IMG/VR virus record: IMGVR_UViG_3300000116_000220
Span: 1-24,011 of that record
Direction: 5' to 3' (one strand)
Length of the DNA stretch: 24,011 bases
DNA from: a virus
Shown in pieces: positions 7,891 to 15,700 of the stretch. A program made the position numbers and the translations under genes. Positions within the stretch are counted from its first letter, which is position 1; every line of letters begins with the position of its first letter. The notes under the pieces were generated by a model. That model saw only the letters and a program-made list of their open reading frames with translations. It was not told where the DNA came from and searched no databases.

Positions 7891-8475
7891 TTAATTTATT
7901 ACCTTATTTTGGCTAAGGTTAAGCACGTCTTCGGTTAAGAAGATGTTGTTAGCCGCTTCGGGAGAAGTACGACTCGAGTCTGTTTCGTTAGTTATAACTA
8001 CAGCACTTTCAGAAGACTTAAACGGAAGTTTAGAATTTTCTTTAAGCGATTGGTTTGTTTCGTTCAAACTCGATACTTTACTAGAAAGCATTGAGTTTTC
8101 GTGAAGAGAGTTACTTAGCTTAAAGTTTAAAGCTTTAATACTCTCTTCTAGTTCCGCAATCTGCGACTGTTGCTTTGATACTGCAGAATCTACGTCTTGT
8201 GATTCTACTTCAGCTGCAATCATTGCGCGGATGTTTTCATACATACGAAAACCGCGAAGGACGTCATCGTCTGCTTCGAGTTCTTGTTTGGCTACATCCT
8301 TAAGGTCCTCTATTTTAGAGCGTAAAAAGCCACTTACTTTGGCTTCCATAAGCTTAGCTTCTTCCGCGACGCGTTCAGTAACCGCGCCTTCTACAAGACT
8401 AAGTACTTCTTGGAGACCGGTTTCTGATAAGCCGTCTGGGAGTAGTTCGGCGATTTGTTCGATTCTTTTGTTCAT
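7891..8475 (-). CDS. gp22: Prohead scaffold / core protein, T4 gp22-like
   Basis: The 194-aa product is acidic and almost entirely helical by appearance, with heptad-like Leu/Ile spacing from about residue 99 to 145 (QQSQIAELEESIKALNFKL). It should assemble the transient core on which the capsid forms and then be cleaved by gp21. Potential Leu/Ile-x-Glu cleavage sites are frequent (IAE, LSE, LME, LEE, LTE). The last 40 residues are Ser/Thr/Asn-rich. T4 gp22 is 269 aa, so this one is shorter. Identification rests on coiled-coil character and its place between the protease and capsid genes, the T4 order, as scaffold sequences diverge widely. A TAGGAAAT motif before the ATG is the likely ribosome-binding site. 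Confidence 0.85.
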   Translation of the reverse strand: MNKRIEQIAELLPDGLSETGLQEVLSLVEGAVTERVAEEAKLMEAKVSGFLRSKIEDLKDVAKQELEADDDVLRGFRMYENIRAMIAAEVESQDVDSAVSKQQSQIAELEESIKALNFKLSNSLHENSMLSSKVSSLNETNQSLKENSKLPFKSSESAVVITNETDSSRTSPEAANNIFLTEDVLNLSQNKVIN

Positions 8476-8490
8476 GAAAATATTTCCTAC

Positions 8491-8498
8491 TGTTTATA
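8491..8498 (-). promoter_or_regulatory. Late-promoter-like TATAAACA upstream of scaffold gene
   Basis: TATAAACA on the minus strand differs from the T4 late core TATAAATA by one base and is preceded by TAGA. The surrounding TAGATATAA-CAG resembles the sequence before the 228-aa gene at 10363-10373. It would separate capsid-scaffold transcription from the protease gene in the 56-base gap. The start site would fall close to the TAGGAAAT ribosome-binding site, which is tight. Confidence 0.4.
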
Positions 8499-8531
8499 TC
8501 TACTAGGTTTAGGAAAAAAATAGTGTTTTTT

Positions 8532-9137
8532 TTACTTTAAAACTTGCTTTAAAGCAGTTAAGTAAATCCTTTCCGATTCTAGATTGTTGTGGTAATCATC
8601 AAGGGAGCGTTGATTCTCCATTAACTGTTTGTGTTCCACGAGAGATGGGAAGGCGTTTTGGCATGATGGGTCAGCTACCATGTCCCAAGTAATCATACGT
8701 AGATTATCCTGAACCATGTAGGCATCTTCTTTCATGTCGTGTTCTACGCTACCTGTAGCGCGTGAAGAAATACCAATACGAACTCCTGCTTTGATTAGCT
8801 CTTGGAGGATACGTCCTGATGGCGTGTCTAAAAATTCCGCTTCGCCGATTAAATTCTTGCCTTCCATTTTTAAATCGGTGATGATGTGCGAGACGTTAGA
8901 TAGGTGAACCACTTCATCATTTGGGTGGTCTAGCTCACCGCATAGGCGGCGCTCATCTAACATAGGTTGAAGCTTTTGTACTTCTCGCTCTAACAACTGC
9001 GTTGGGTAGATGCGACCGTTTCCATTCTTACGCTCAGCTTCACTAAAGATGCCACGTACTTTCATACTTTTGTTTTTTCCTTTAGCCTCGCTAAGGATTT
9101 GTAGGGGTTGAAAATCGTTGAAGTCGCGTAGTAACAT
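8532..9137 (-). CDS. gp21: Prohead maturation protease, T4 gp21 family
   Basis: The 201-aa serine protease should cut scaffold, capsid and core proteins after Leu/Ile-x-Glu during head maturation (T4 gp21 is 212 aa). The family signature is clear: RKNGNGRIYP (36-45), CGELDHP with the presumed catalytic His71, GEAEFLDTPSGRILQELI (98-115), and VRIGISSRATG with the presumed nucleophile Ser124 or Ser125. VADPSCQNAFP (154-164) follows. The catalytic assignment comes from knowledge of herpes-like phage prohead proteases. The final 35 residues are polar and may be trimmed on activation. Its ATG overlaps the upstream stop as TAATG at 9135-9139, so its synthesis is probably coupled to the preceding core-like gene. 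Confidence 0.95.
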   Translation of the reverse strand: MLLRDFNDFQPLQILSEAKGKNKSMKVRGIFSEAERKNGNGRIYPTQLLEREVQKLQPMLDERRLCGELDHPNDEVVHLSNVSHIITDLKMEGKNLIGEAEFLDTPSGRILQELIKAGVRIGISSRATGSVEHDMKEDAYMVQDNLRMITWDMVADPSCQNAFPSLVEHKQLMENQRSLDDYHNNLESERIYLTALKQVLK

Positions 9138-9646
9138 TATGCTTTTAAGTATGCTAGAAAATCAGAGTGTGATTTTGGTTTTGTTTTTGTTTTTTTCTCC
9201 CTTTTCTTAGGAGCTTTGGATACGTTGGTATTGCCCGGCACTGTTGCTTTTTTAGGGTCTAGACCTTTTTCGCTTCCAGCGAAGTTAACGCCAATGTTAC
9301 CGACTGTCGTAGCTTCTTGAATTTTTTGAATGATTCGCAATGCTTCGTTTAAAGTATCTACCTCTTCAGGAGTTACTGAGACGGGAGGGGTTTCTGGAGC
9401 TTCTGCTACAGCTTCTGCTACAGCTTCCCGGATAACCTCCTCTTTTAGTTCTTGTACTTCAACACCCGGAATACCTTTTAGGAAACTATGTCTCTGTGCA
9501 TCGGACATTTCCACTAAAGTATCTTCAGGATTCATCGCTGGCATATGGGCTTGGTGACCTGTATTAGGGTCATATGGATTCTTGGTGGTGTCAGTTAAGG
9601 CTCCACCAAGAATCTCATCAGCCATTTGTGCCATGGATTTAGTCAT
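9137..9646 (-). CDS. Putative processed head-core protein with capsid-like cleavage site
   Basis: I do not recognise the family of this 169-aa protein. Residues 62-111 are a Glu/Ala/Val-rich helix with several Leu/Ile-x-Glu sites (LKE, IRE, LNE, IQE). At 109-119 it reads IQEATTVGNIG, almost the same as LEEATTVGNLG at the maturation site of the capsid protein. After this point residues 120-169 are strongly basic (APKKREKKTKTKPK) and end in SDFLAYLKA. I infer that gp21 cuts after Glu111 and leaves a basic peptide in the head, in the manner of T4 core and internal proteins. By position it corresponds to T4 genes 67/68. Its start directly abuts the preceding stop, and its stop overlaps the protease start. 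Confidence 0.8.
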   Translation of the reverse strand: MTKSMAQMADEILGGALTDTTKNPYDPNTGHQAHMPAMNPEDTLVEMSDAQRHSFLKGIPGVEVQELKEEVIREAVAEAVAEAPETPPVSVTPEEVDTLNEALRIIQKIQEATTVGNIGVNFAGSEKGLDPKKATVPGNTNVSKAPKKREKKTKTKPKSHSDFLAYLKA

Positions 9647-10333
9647 TTACTTTGCTTTATCGGCTTCTGCTTTGGCTCTATCCGCCATGGTCTGTTTGTG
9701 TGCAGCGTCCATTGCGTCAGACTCGTCGTCCTCTTTCAGCTTCTTCTTCATGAAGTCTAGCTTGCCTGGCTTAGTTTTAGACTTGTCGCCTTTGCGTTCG
9801 CCAGTTTCGAAGTCACCTTTATCGCCTTTCTTAGACTTTTGGTTAGACTTGTCGCCTTTACGTTCACCAGTTTCGAAGTCGCCTTTATCATCGTCGTCTT
9901 TCTTGTCAGCAGACTTATCGCCTTTCTTCTTGCCTTCAGAGAGTTTGATGTAAGTCTTACCGTCCATCTCGTAAACATCACCTAGTGAGTGCTCAGCACT
10001 ATCAAAGGTAACATCGTTAATGAAAAGGTCAGCGTGAGACTCGTCCAGTTGAGCTGTAGTATCATCGTCTAGTTCTTCTGCTAATACAAACAGGTCACCT
10101 TCGATTTCAAACACTTCATCACTCATAGCAAAGACAGAGCTATCCCACTCGTAAAGAGCTGGTGCATCTTGCTGTACGTATTCGTTAGAGTCTACTTCTT
10201 CAGCTGGCGCTGCGGTTGCTTCTAGGTCAGTGACGGGTATAGAGTAACCCAAAGATTCAAGAAGAGTGTTGCGGGAAGCGTCGTCTAAAGAGCGCATACC
10301 GCAAGAATTGGTTTCGTTTATTAAGTATTTCAT
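9647..10333 (-). CDS. Putative head-core protein with short internal repeats
   Basis: The 228-aa protein is of no family I know. The N-terminal part (about 36-135) is acidic and contains three copies of a 14-residue unit: LYEWDSSVFAMSDE (60-73), VFEIEGDLFVLAEE (74-87) and VYEMDGKTYIKLSE (120-133), probably beta hairpins. The C-terminal part is highly charged with two copies of KGDFETGERKGDKS (150-163 and 172-185). Potential gp21 sites include LAE, LSE and LKE. Placement two genes before the protease suggests a prohead core component; this is inference. The ATG lacks a ribosome-binding site: the AGAGGAAA upstream instead fits an ATG followed at once by a stop, 18 bases earlier. Confidence 0.75.
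   Translation of the reverse strand: MKYLINETNSCGMRSLDDASRNTLLESLGYSIPVTDLEATAAPAEEVDSNEYVQQDAPALYEWDSSVFAMSDEVFEIEGDLFVLAEELDDDTTAQLDESHADLFINDVTFDSAEHSLGDVYEMDGKTYIKLSEGKKKGDKSADKKDDDDKGDFETGERKGDKSNQKSKKGDKGDFETGERKGDKSKTKPGKLDFMKKKLKEDDESDAMDAAHKQTMADRAKAEADKAK
9779..9889 (-). repeat. Two direct 43-base repeats, 66-base period, inside 228-aa gene
   Basis: Copies at 9781-9823 and 9847-9889 differ at 3 of 43 bases, all silent in the encoded KGDFETGERKGDKS peptide. The intervening 23 bases also encode Lys/Ser-rich residues. A local in-frame duplication explains it; the silent-only differences suggest selection on the peptide or a fairly recent origin. Confidence 0.9.
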
Positions 10334-10346
10334 GAGTACAAAGAGG

Positions 10347-10373
10347 TTACATCTTGTTTCCTCTGTTATATCT
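10347..10373 (-). promoter_or_regulatory. Promoter-like TATAACAG, AGAGGAAA and an ATG-TAA pair before 228-aa gene
   Basis: On the minus strand AGATATAACAG (10363-10373) overlaps AGAGGAAA (10357-10364), then AAG-free spacing leads to ATG at 10350-10352 followed immediately by TAA at 10347-10349. The real ATG follows at 10331-10333. AGAGG can also pair with the CCTCT at 10342-10346, a 5-base stem. This layout could be a translational control element or an accident of a changed start. Confidence 0.4.
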
Positions 10374-10387
10374 AGTTAAGTTATCCT

Positions 10388-10852
10388 TTAAGAGACGTTA
10401 TTTTTCTCTAGCATTTCTTCAATCTGTGCTAGACGTACATCTTGCTCTTCATCACGAGCATCGATATCTTTCTGAGATACGGTGTTTCCTAGGTCGGAAA
10501 ACTTCTTAACCCATTTTCTACCTCGCTTAGTTACCAAAGGTACAAGTACGAAGATTGCTGCGTACCACCATCCGAGCTGAAAAATTAAACTTTTTGTTTC
10601 GTAGATAGTACTTGCTGTAGTTCCTGGTGCGGGCTTGCCTGAGTTGGCAGCAGCTAATGCTACAGCATCACTTACGGGCGCATCGTTACTAGGGTACGCC
10701 ATTTGAGCAACGGCTACACCAGCGCCACCACCTAAAGCAGCGGTTGCTGGTCCACCCAAACTTCCTGCTGCTGCTCCAGCCGCGCCTCCAAAGATGGGGG
10801 CTAATGTTGAACAGCTAGAGGTTAGCAGCAGAATGCTTATTAAAAGTTTCAT
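10388..10852 (-). CDS. Small lipoprotein-like membrane protein with glycine-zipper segment
   Basis: The 154-aa product starts with a short hydrophobic signal-like stretch ending in TSSC, so Cys14 could be a lipidation site, although Thr at the -3 position is atypical. Residues 19-50 are Gly/Ala-rich with repeated small residues (FGGAAGAAAGSLGG), resembling a glycine zipper. A second hydrophobic stretch at about 91-107 (LGWWYAAIFVLVPLV) is followed by a basic cluster (KRGRKWVKK) and a charged helix (128-150). Its ATG overlaps the TGA of the preceding gene, so the two are coupled. Candidates are a holin, spanin component or infection-stage membrane protein; nothing in the sequence decides. A lysis role is only positional guesswork. 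Confidence 0.7.
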   Translation of the reverse strand: MKLLISILLLTSSCSTLAPIFGGAAGAAAGSLGGPATAALGGGAGVAVAQMAYPSNDAPVSDAVALAAANSGKPAPGTTASTIYETKSLIFQLGWWYAAIFVLVPLVTKRGRKWVKKFSDLGNTVSQKDIDARDEEQDVRLAQIEEMLEKNNVS

Positions 10853-11067
10853 TCAGCGTCTGGAGTTTCCTCGTCGTCGCCTGCTGTCTTTTCGACCACA
10901 TAGTCAACCGCGTCAGTTAGAACCTCTTGAGTTCCGTCAACGATTTTGTTGGTCATAGCGCATGAAAGCAGGAATAAGCCTGCGAGAGCTCCCAGTACAA
11001 ACATGAAAAGAGCTTTCCAGTTCGCTAAGATGAGAGTATTGATATTATTTAAGATGGTTTTCCACAT
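10849..11067 (-). CDS. Small single-pass membrane protein, unknown function
   Basis: The 72-aa product has a polar N-terminus, one hydrophobic segment (about 19-36, ALFMFVLGALAGLFLLSC) and an acidic tail (GDDEETPDAE). LLSC at 33-36 matches a lipobox, which would make it a lipoprotein if processed; otherwise it is a membrane anchor with an acidic exterior. It overlaps the next gene by 4 bases (ATGA). No Shine-Dalgarno precedes the ATG; TATATAATA lies 4 bases upstream. Overlapping pairs of small membrane proteins are common for spanins, but here both proteins have lipobox-like cysteines, so the comparison is loose. Confidence 0.65.
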   Translation of the reverse strand: MWKTILNNINTLILANWKALFMFVLGALAGLFLLSCAMTNKIVDGTQEVLTDAVDYVVEKTAGDDEETPDAE

Positions 11068-11071
11068 AGTC

Positions 11072-11080
11072 TATTATATA
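11072..11080 (-). promoter_or_regulatory. TATATAATA element before the 72-aa gene
   Basis: This exact 9-mer is separated from the ATG at 11065-11067 by GACT. As with the copy before gp13 it is too close to the start codon for a normal late promoter driving this ATG, yet the gene has no Shine-Dalgarno. It may instead start transcripts for the downstream genes or act as an A/U-rich translation leader. Confidence 0.4.
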
Positions 11081-11104
11081 GGTTTTAAAAAATTAATTAA
11101 AATA

Positions 11105-12769
11105 TTATTCTGTAGGTCCTGACGGAGGTGGGAAGGAAACCGAAACCTCACTAGGCAGGATGTATCCGTTGATATAAATATTGGCGCGATTGACTGAAGG
11201 GTTTCCGGAGTTAGTACGTTTGTATCGGAAGGTGCCGCCTATGCCCGGCTGCGATGGCTCGTCGAGTTTAACAATAACTTGCGAGAAACCACCTCCTTCA
11301 GTACCATTGCTGTCGCCAGCCTGAACGAAGCCCCCGATAGATACGCCATCAGCGCCATCGAAGTAAATATAGGCGGAATCTACGCTGTCGCTGCCCGCAT
11401 CGACTTGTATCCAGGTGGAAAGTATAACATGACTTGCATTTAGCGGCACACCATAATTTGAAGGGGAAGCAATTGTATAGCTTGGTCCTGGATTCGAGGT
11501 AAGAAGGGTTTGTTGTTGAGTTTGTACAGTATCGCCGGTGAGGCTATTAAACGCATTCTCTAACTGGTTTCTAAGCACGTTAAGTTGTTCTTGTAGGCTG
11601 GCTAACCCACTACCCCTATCAATTTCCTCGCTCAAACGTTTTTCTTGGTAAGAAGCGGTAACCACAGGATTCGTAACGCTAGGGTTTACAGAAGCCGCTA
11701 ATGCCTGTCGCTCATTTAAAGTTAGTTCGGCTGTCCGGAAGAACGGGCGGATATCGTATAACCAATTTTGAGGGATTGGGTTGTTTAAGGTGTAAGTGTC
11801 GTTAACAAACACGTAGGCTATTGGTAGGAAGAAAGAGGCGTTGCGATTTCGCTGTGCCCAGGCTGTCAAACTATTCTCTTCGAGGTCATTGCGGATATCG
11901 GCTCTAGAAAAACAAATATTTACAACATCGTCTGGCATAGGGTAAGTTCCTACGCGAGGGTCACTAGTGAGAGTTCCGTCTGGATTTTTTGCATTAATGT
12001 TAATCTCCTCGTCAGGTTGACCGATGGTCTGGTACCTTTCTCCAATAGTTATACCAACTTCTCGTTTGTCGTTTCCAGTTACTAACCCAGCACCTTTTAC
12101 TACTGCTAGTTTGCATTGCCCATTTCCAATCGCAACATTTAATTCCTCGGCATTTCCAGGAATGAATGGGTCATCTTGAGCTCCGTTTACAGTAGTAATA
12201 CCTACTACGTCAATACGACCTGCAGGAGCGTTAGTTACATCAGCCAATTGGACGGACTGAAAGTCTGCTGTATTAAAACCATCAATACTAATATTCCCTC
12301 CAGGAAAATTGAAGACGGCTGTCCGACCTACTGAGTAGCCAGGGCTTCGTGATTCGCCGGGTGCGGGTTGGTTGTTGGGAGGATTTCCTGTGTTGTATTC
12401 CCAATCACCTGAGCCGATGACACCGTCTTGTCTTGTAGGGGGGTTTCCCATTCCTTCGGTGCCATTATAAACACTTTCTAAAGTAGAGCCTGGAACCCCG
12501 TCACCGTTAGAACTTCTTTGGACACGCCCTATAAAGTTTCCAGGGTTAACAGAAATCGTGCCTGGAATAGCATTATTAATAAATGGCTTTAGCTCAAGGA
12601 TACCGTTTCGATTCACGGTAACTCCTACGTCCGCTTGCTGCAACTCATCGATTTGGGTTTGCAAACGTCTGTCATTCTTCAACAAGTCTTGAAGGGGTAA
12701 ATTGTCGACCTTGTAGTAATAAGGGTCTGACGGTAAATAAAATCTGATGTCTTCCGAGATGCGTGCCAT
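11105..12769 (-). CDS. Virion structural protein (probably fibre or baseplate-attached)
   Basis: The 554-aa product has an N-terminal segment SDPYYYKVDNLPLQDL (14-29) that resembles the same region of the next upstream gene's 1417-aa protein, including the DN-x-PL core. A hydrophilic, Asn/Gly/Pro-rich body follows, then LPIAYVFVNDTY (315-326) and DIRPFFRTAELTLNER (339-354). A predicted coiled coil lies at about 376-412, and a C-terminal beta-rich domain runs from 428 to the end, closing with PSGPTE. This suggests a trimeric fibre or baseplate protein docked by its N-terminus. I recall similar IRPFFRT phrases in marine T4-like phage structural proteins, without any search. Its ATG overlaps the preceding stop (TAATG). 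Confidence 0.75.
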   Translation of the reverse strand: MARISEDIRFYLPSDPYYYKVDNLPLQDLLKNDRRLQTQIDELQQADVGVTVNRNGILELKPFINNAIPGTISVNPGNFIGRVQRSSNGDGVPGSTLESVYNGTEGMGNPPTRQDGVIGSGDWEYNTGNPPNNQPAPGESRSPGYSVGRTAVFNFPGGNISIDGFNTADFQSVQLADVTNAPAGRIDVVGITTVNGAQDDPFIPGNAEELNVAIGNGQCKLAVVKGAGLVTGNDKREVGITIGERYQTIGQPDEEININAKNPDGTLTSDPRVGTYPMPDDVVNICFSRADIRNDLEENSLTAWAQRNRNASFFLPIAYVFVNDTYTLNNPIPQNWLYDIRPFFRTAELTLNERQALAASVNPSVTNPVVTASYQEKRLSEEIDRGSGLASLQEQLNVLRNQLENAFNSLTGDTVQTQQQTLLTSNPGPSYTIASPSNYGVPLNASHVILSTWIQVDAGSDSVDSAYIYFDGADGVSIGGFVQAGDSNGTEGGGFSQVIVKLDEPSQPGIGGTFRYKRTNSGNPSVNRANIYINGYILPSEVSVSFPPPSGPTE

Positions 12770-15700
12770 TATAGTAATCTATCCATGTCAAATAAGTTGA
12801 GAGAGCGAACTCCTACTCCGTAAGTGTATGTTGACCCTGCGTCTCGTCCCTCTCCTCCAGCAGCACCGGATTGATGGGACCTGTAGATGGAGACTCCATT
12901 AACTTTGTCCTCGGACAAATGTTTTGCGTTTTGCCATGTATTTGAAGCAGTTTGGTCGAACCAGTTTCTCATATATCCTTGCCAATCCATATTGATAGGC
13001 GGTAAAGGGAACTCAGGTTCAGCCGTTGTATATATCCAACCCTTATCAGGGTCACCTGCATAGGATGCATTACCGTCACCGGATACTACGTTATAGGAAC
13101 TAAACCCACCTAATCGACTTTGCATAGTAGCCACACCTTTATCAAACAGGTTGCTTGGGTGTCCCCACCCAAACACACGTACAGCGGCGGAGGTCTGGTA
13201 TATACCTTGAATGTAATCTGAGTCAGTACCTACTTTTCTTAATTGGTCTGAGTTGGCTAATGTTCTGACGTTCTGCGTCCAATGAGTGTAACCCTGTCCG
13301 TTTACTTGGTCAACAAATGAACCTCCTAAATCAGCAGTTCCTCTATAGGAGCCGTCTCCAGCAGGTGGCGCGTTTTGAGTGGTCCCGCTTAATGTACTTA
13401 CATCGTAGTAACTCTTCAAATCACCTCGCGTAGAAAGCATTAACCTGTATACGCCAGCGTTATGGTAAGAGTTTCCTAAAGCACCGTAAGTACTTCTACG
13501 TCCACCACGTCCATAGTAATCTAAAGATACACCATTCCACCACTTACCAAAAGGTCCATGGTAGTTGGCTCCGACCACTGGGGGGCTCGAATTACTATCA
13601 CCTAAACAATATATTTCAGGGTCACCATTATTAATCAAACAGTTAGCAGCGTGGATTCTAGAGGTATCTGCTATGTTCCACATATGAATACGACTTCCCA
13701 TACAAACTAGGTCTGCTTGTAAAGCGTCAGATTGTGCAGTGCTATCAGCCAACCACCCATACGTGGCTAATCTAAACCCATCTTCCCGCTCATCACCTAT
13801 ACAGGCAGCAGAGCCTGGGTTATTAGTGCCAGCCCATATGCCTAAGCCACCGGGATTTCGGTTTCCAAACCCTACTGGAGAATAAAGAGGGTATCCAGGA
13901 GCCGTAGCGCCTACCCGCGCACCTACCTGATTTGTTTTGGCGTTGTCGTGATTACGTCCATTTAACCAATCACTTTGGAATTCGCCGGTGTAACCACCTT
14001 CAGTATTTCCTGTGCCTGCGTCTATAGGTTCTCCAGCTGCGCTGCCACCAGGGATGCTTTCATCAACCGGCTCCGGAGGAGGTACGATTGTGCCGTTGCC
14101 GCCGCTATTGCCTCCGCCGTCAGTACCTTCCTCACAACCGGTTCCATATAAATTATAATGAGAGCCTGATACATGTTTTGGCAACGTGTAGTGATGCCAG
14201 TTTACTAAGTTTGAATCAACGTAACTATCGCCTACTGCACGAACACACATACCGCCTGTCGTGGCTGCGTCATGTTCCTCGTCTGGAAGGATATAATTAA
14301 CTAAAGGGTTTAATGGTTCTCCGACACCAGCAAGGCTGACCGAGGCACCTGAGTCGACTCCCATAGTGCCGCTAGTGAATGCGTTAGGGTAAAATTTAAC
14401 ATGACCTCCAGAAGTACACATAGTAAATTGTTCGTTAGCATTTTCAAGGTATTGACTAGCGTAATCAGTCGCAAGAACATCTACGGAGTCCAGGGCGATA
14501 GTACCAGCTGCATTACCAACAACCTTGCCTCCCAATCCATAAAATTGGATTCCTGAATTCTTATTCGCCACCATACAAGCCCGTGTAGAGTGTACATGAA
14601 CCATAGTATGGTTAGAAGATGATTGAAGATTATCTAGGTTGTTGAGGAGTGTATACCCCGAAACATCTAGAATATTGTCTGTGCCTTCCAAAGTCGGTGG
14701 CTTTATTAATAGTTGTGAGCTATCCTCTACTAAGAAAGGTACTCCAAATCGAGCTGATTTAGTAGGTCCTGTAAGTTCAACGACAGCGTTGTCAGTAGCC
14801 ATAACCCCGTTACTAATCCAACTTCTAAACTGTCGTTCGACATTGTTTACTGGATAATAGTTATGAGTTGTTGTACATCCTGATGTTCCTCGGAATGCGA
14901 GAGTTGAGCCTTGAGAAGCTATACCGACGCGACCCTTACCTGCATCTATAGAATCTACTGTGTATACAGAGTTAACTATATCGGCAGTGGAGTTATTTGT
15001 AGCGATTATACCCGGCTTGTTTTGTAAACGGTAGGGAGTTGCTCCAAAGTGTGTAGCGGGCAGTGCTGAAACATCGGTGCCGTAAGCGTACTCTGAGTCC
15101 ATGCCTGTTTTCACAGTGTGAAGCCAATCACTTCCTCCCCATCTACCAAAGTACTTAGGGATATTATTCATACGGAAAGGAGTTAAGGTCGAGTTTTTAC
15201 TTACTAATATGTTTTGGTTATTACTGTCGACGTGGAAATTGGCTCTGTTTCGTATGCGAAGTTTTGGCGTGTTTGCGGTACTTGTTCCATTAAAAGGTTT
15301 TGTGTACATTATAAAATCATACAAATCAGGTCGTTTAAATAACGAATCCAAATTAAACCCATATGTGAAATTAGAACTCTCTAACTGAATTCCATACTCC
15401 GAATTATGATTGGAAGTAATTTGAGGAACTCTAATTTGGCTACGGCTGGCGTAAACACCATTACCTGCATTCAAGAAGCTATTAAGTCGTCCCTTGAATT
15501 CAAAATCTGTTCCTTCTAAATAAATACCATCTCCATTACAGTTTGCGACATTAATAGTTGTTGTAAGAGTATCTCCTCCTACGCCGGAACAGTTGTCAAG
15601 ATTCATACCTCGAGGACTTGTATGCCCTGGACTAGGCTTTTGTTGGGAGCCTGCGTTTGGAAGTGCAGAAGTTCCTTCCCCTACAACCGGAACGGAAGCC

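Noticed and set aside
8514-8533. A-tract/T-tract pair with a 5-base loop after the protease gene as a terminator
   Set aside because: The stem would be seven A-T pairs only, too weak to call; a run of T after it in the coding direction is present but no GC-rich stem precedes it.
9781-9889. Possible CRISPR or regulatory repeat array
   Set aside because: There are only two copies, in frame within a gene, encoding the same peptide, with a coding spacer. A protein repeat explains it.
9582-9953. Plus-strand frame of 123 codons with repeats of DLSPLRSPVSKSPLS
   Set aside because: The repeats are simply the antisense of the KGDFETGERKGDKS repeats in the 228-aa gene. No other support exists for a plus-strand gene.
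10391-10409. AGAGA/TCTCT hairpin at the end of the 154-aa gene
   Set aside because: Only a 5-base stem with a 9-base loop, lying in coding sequence; likely chance.
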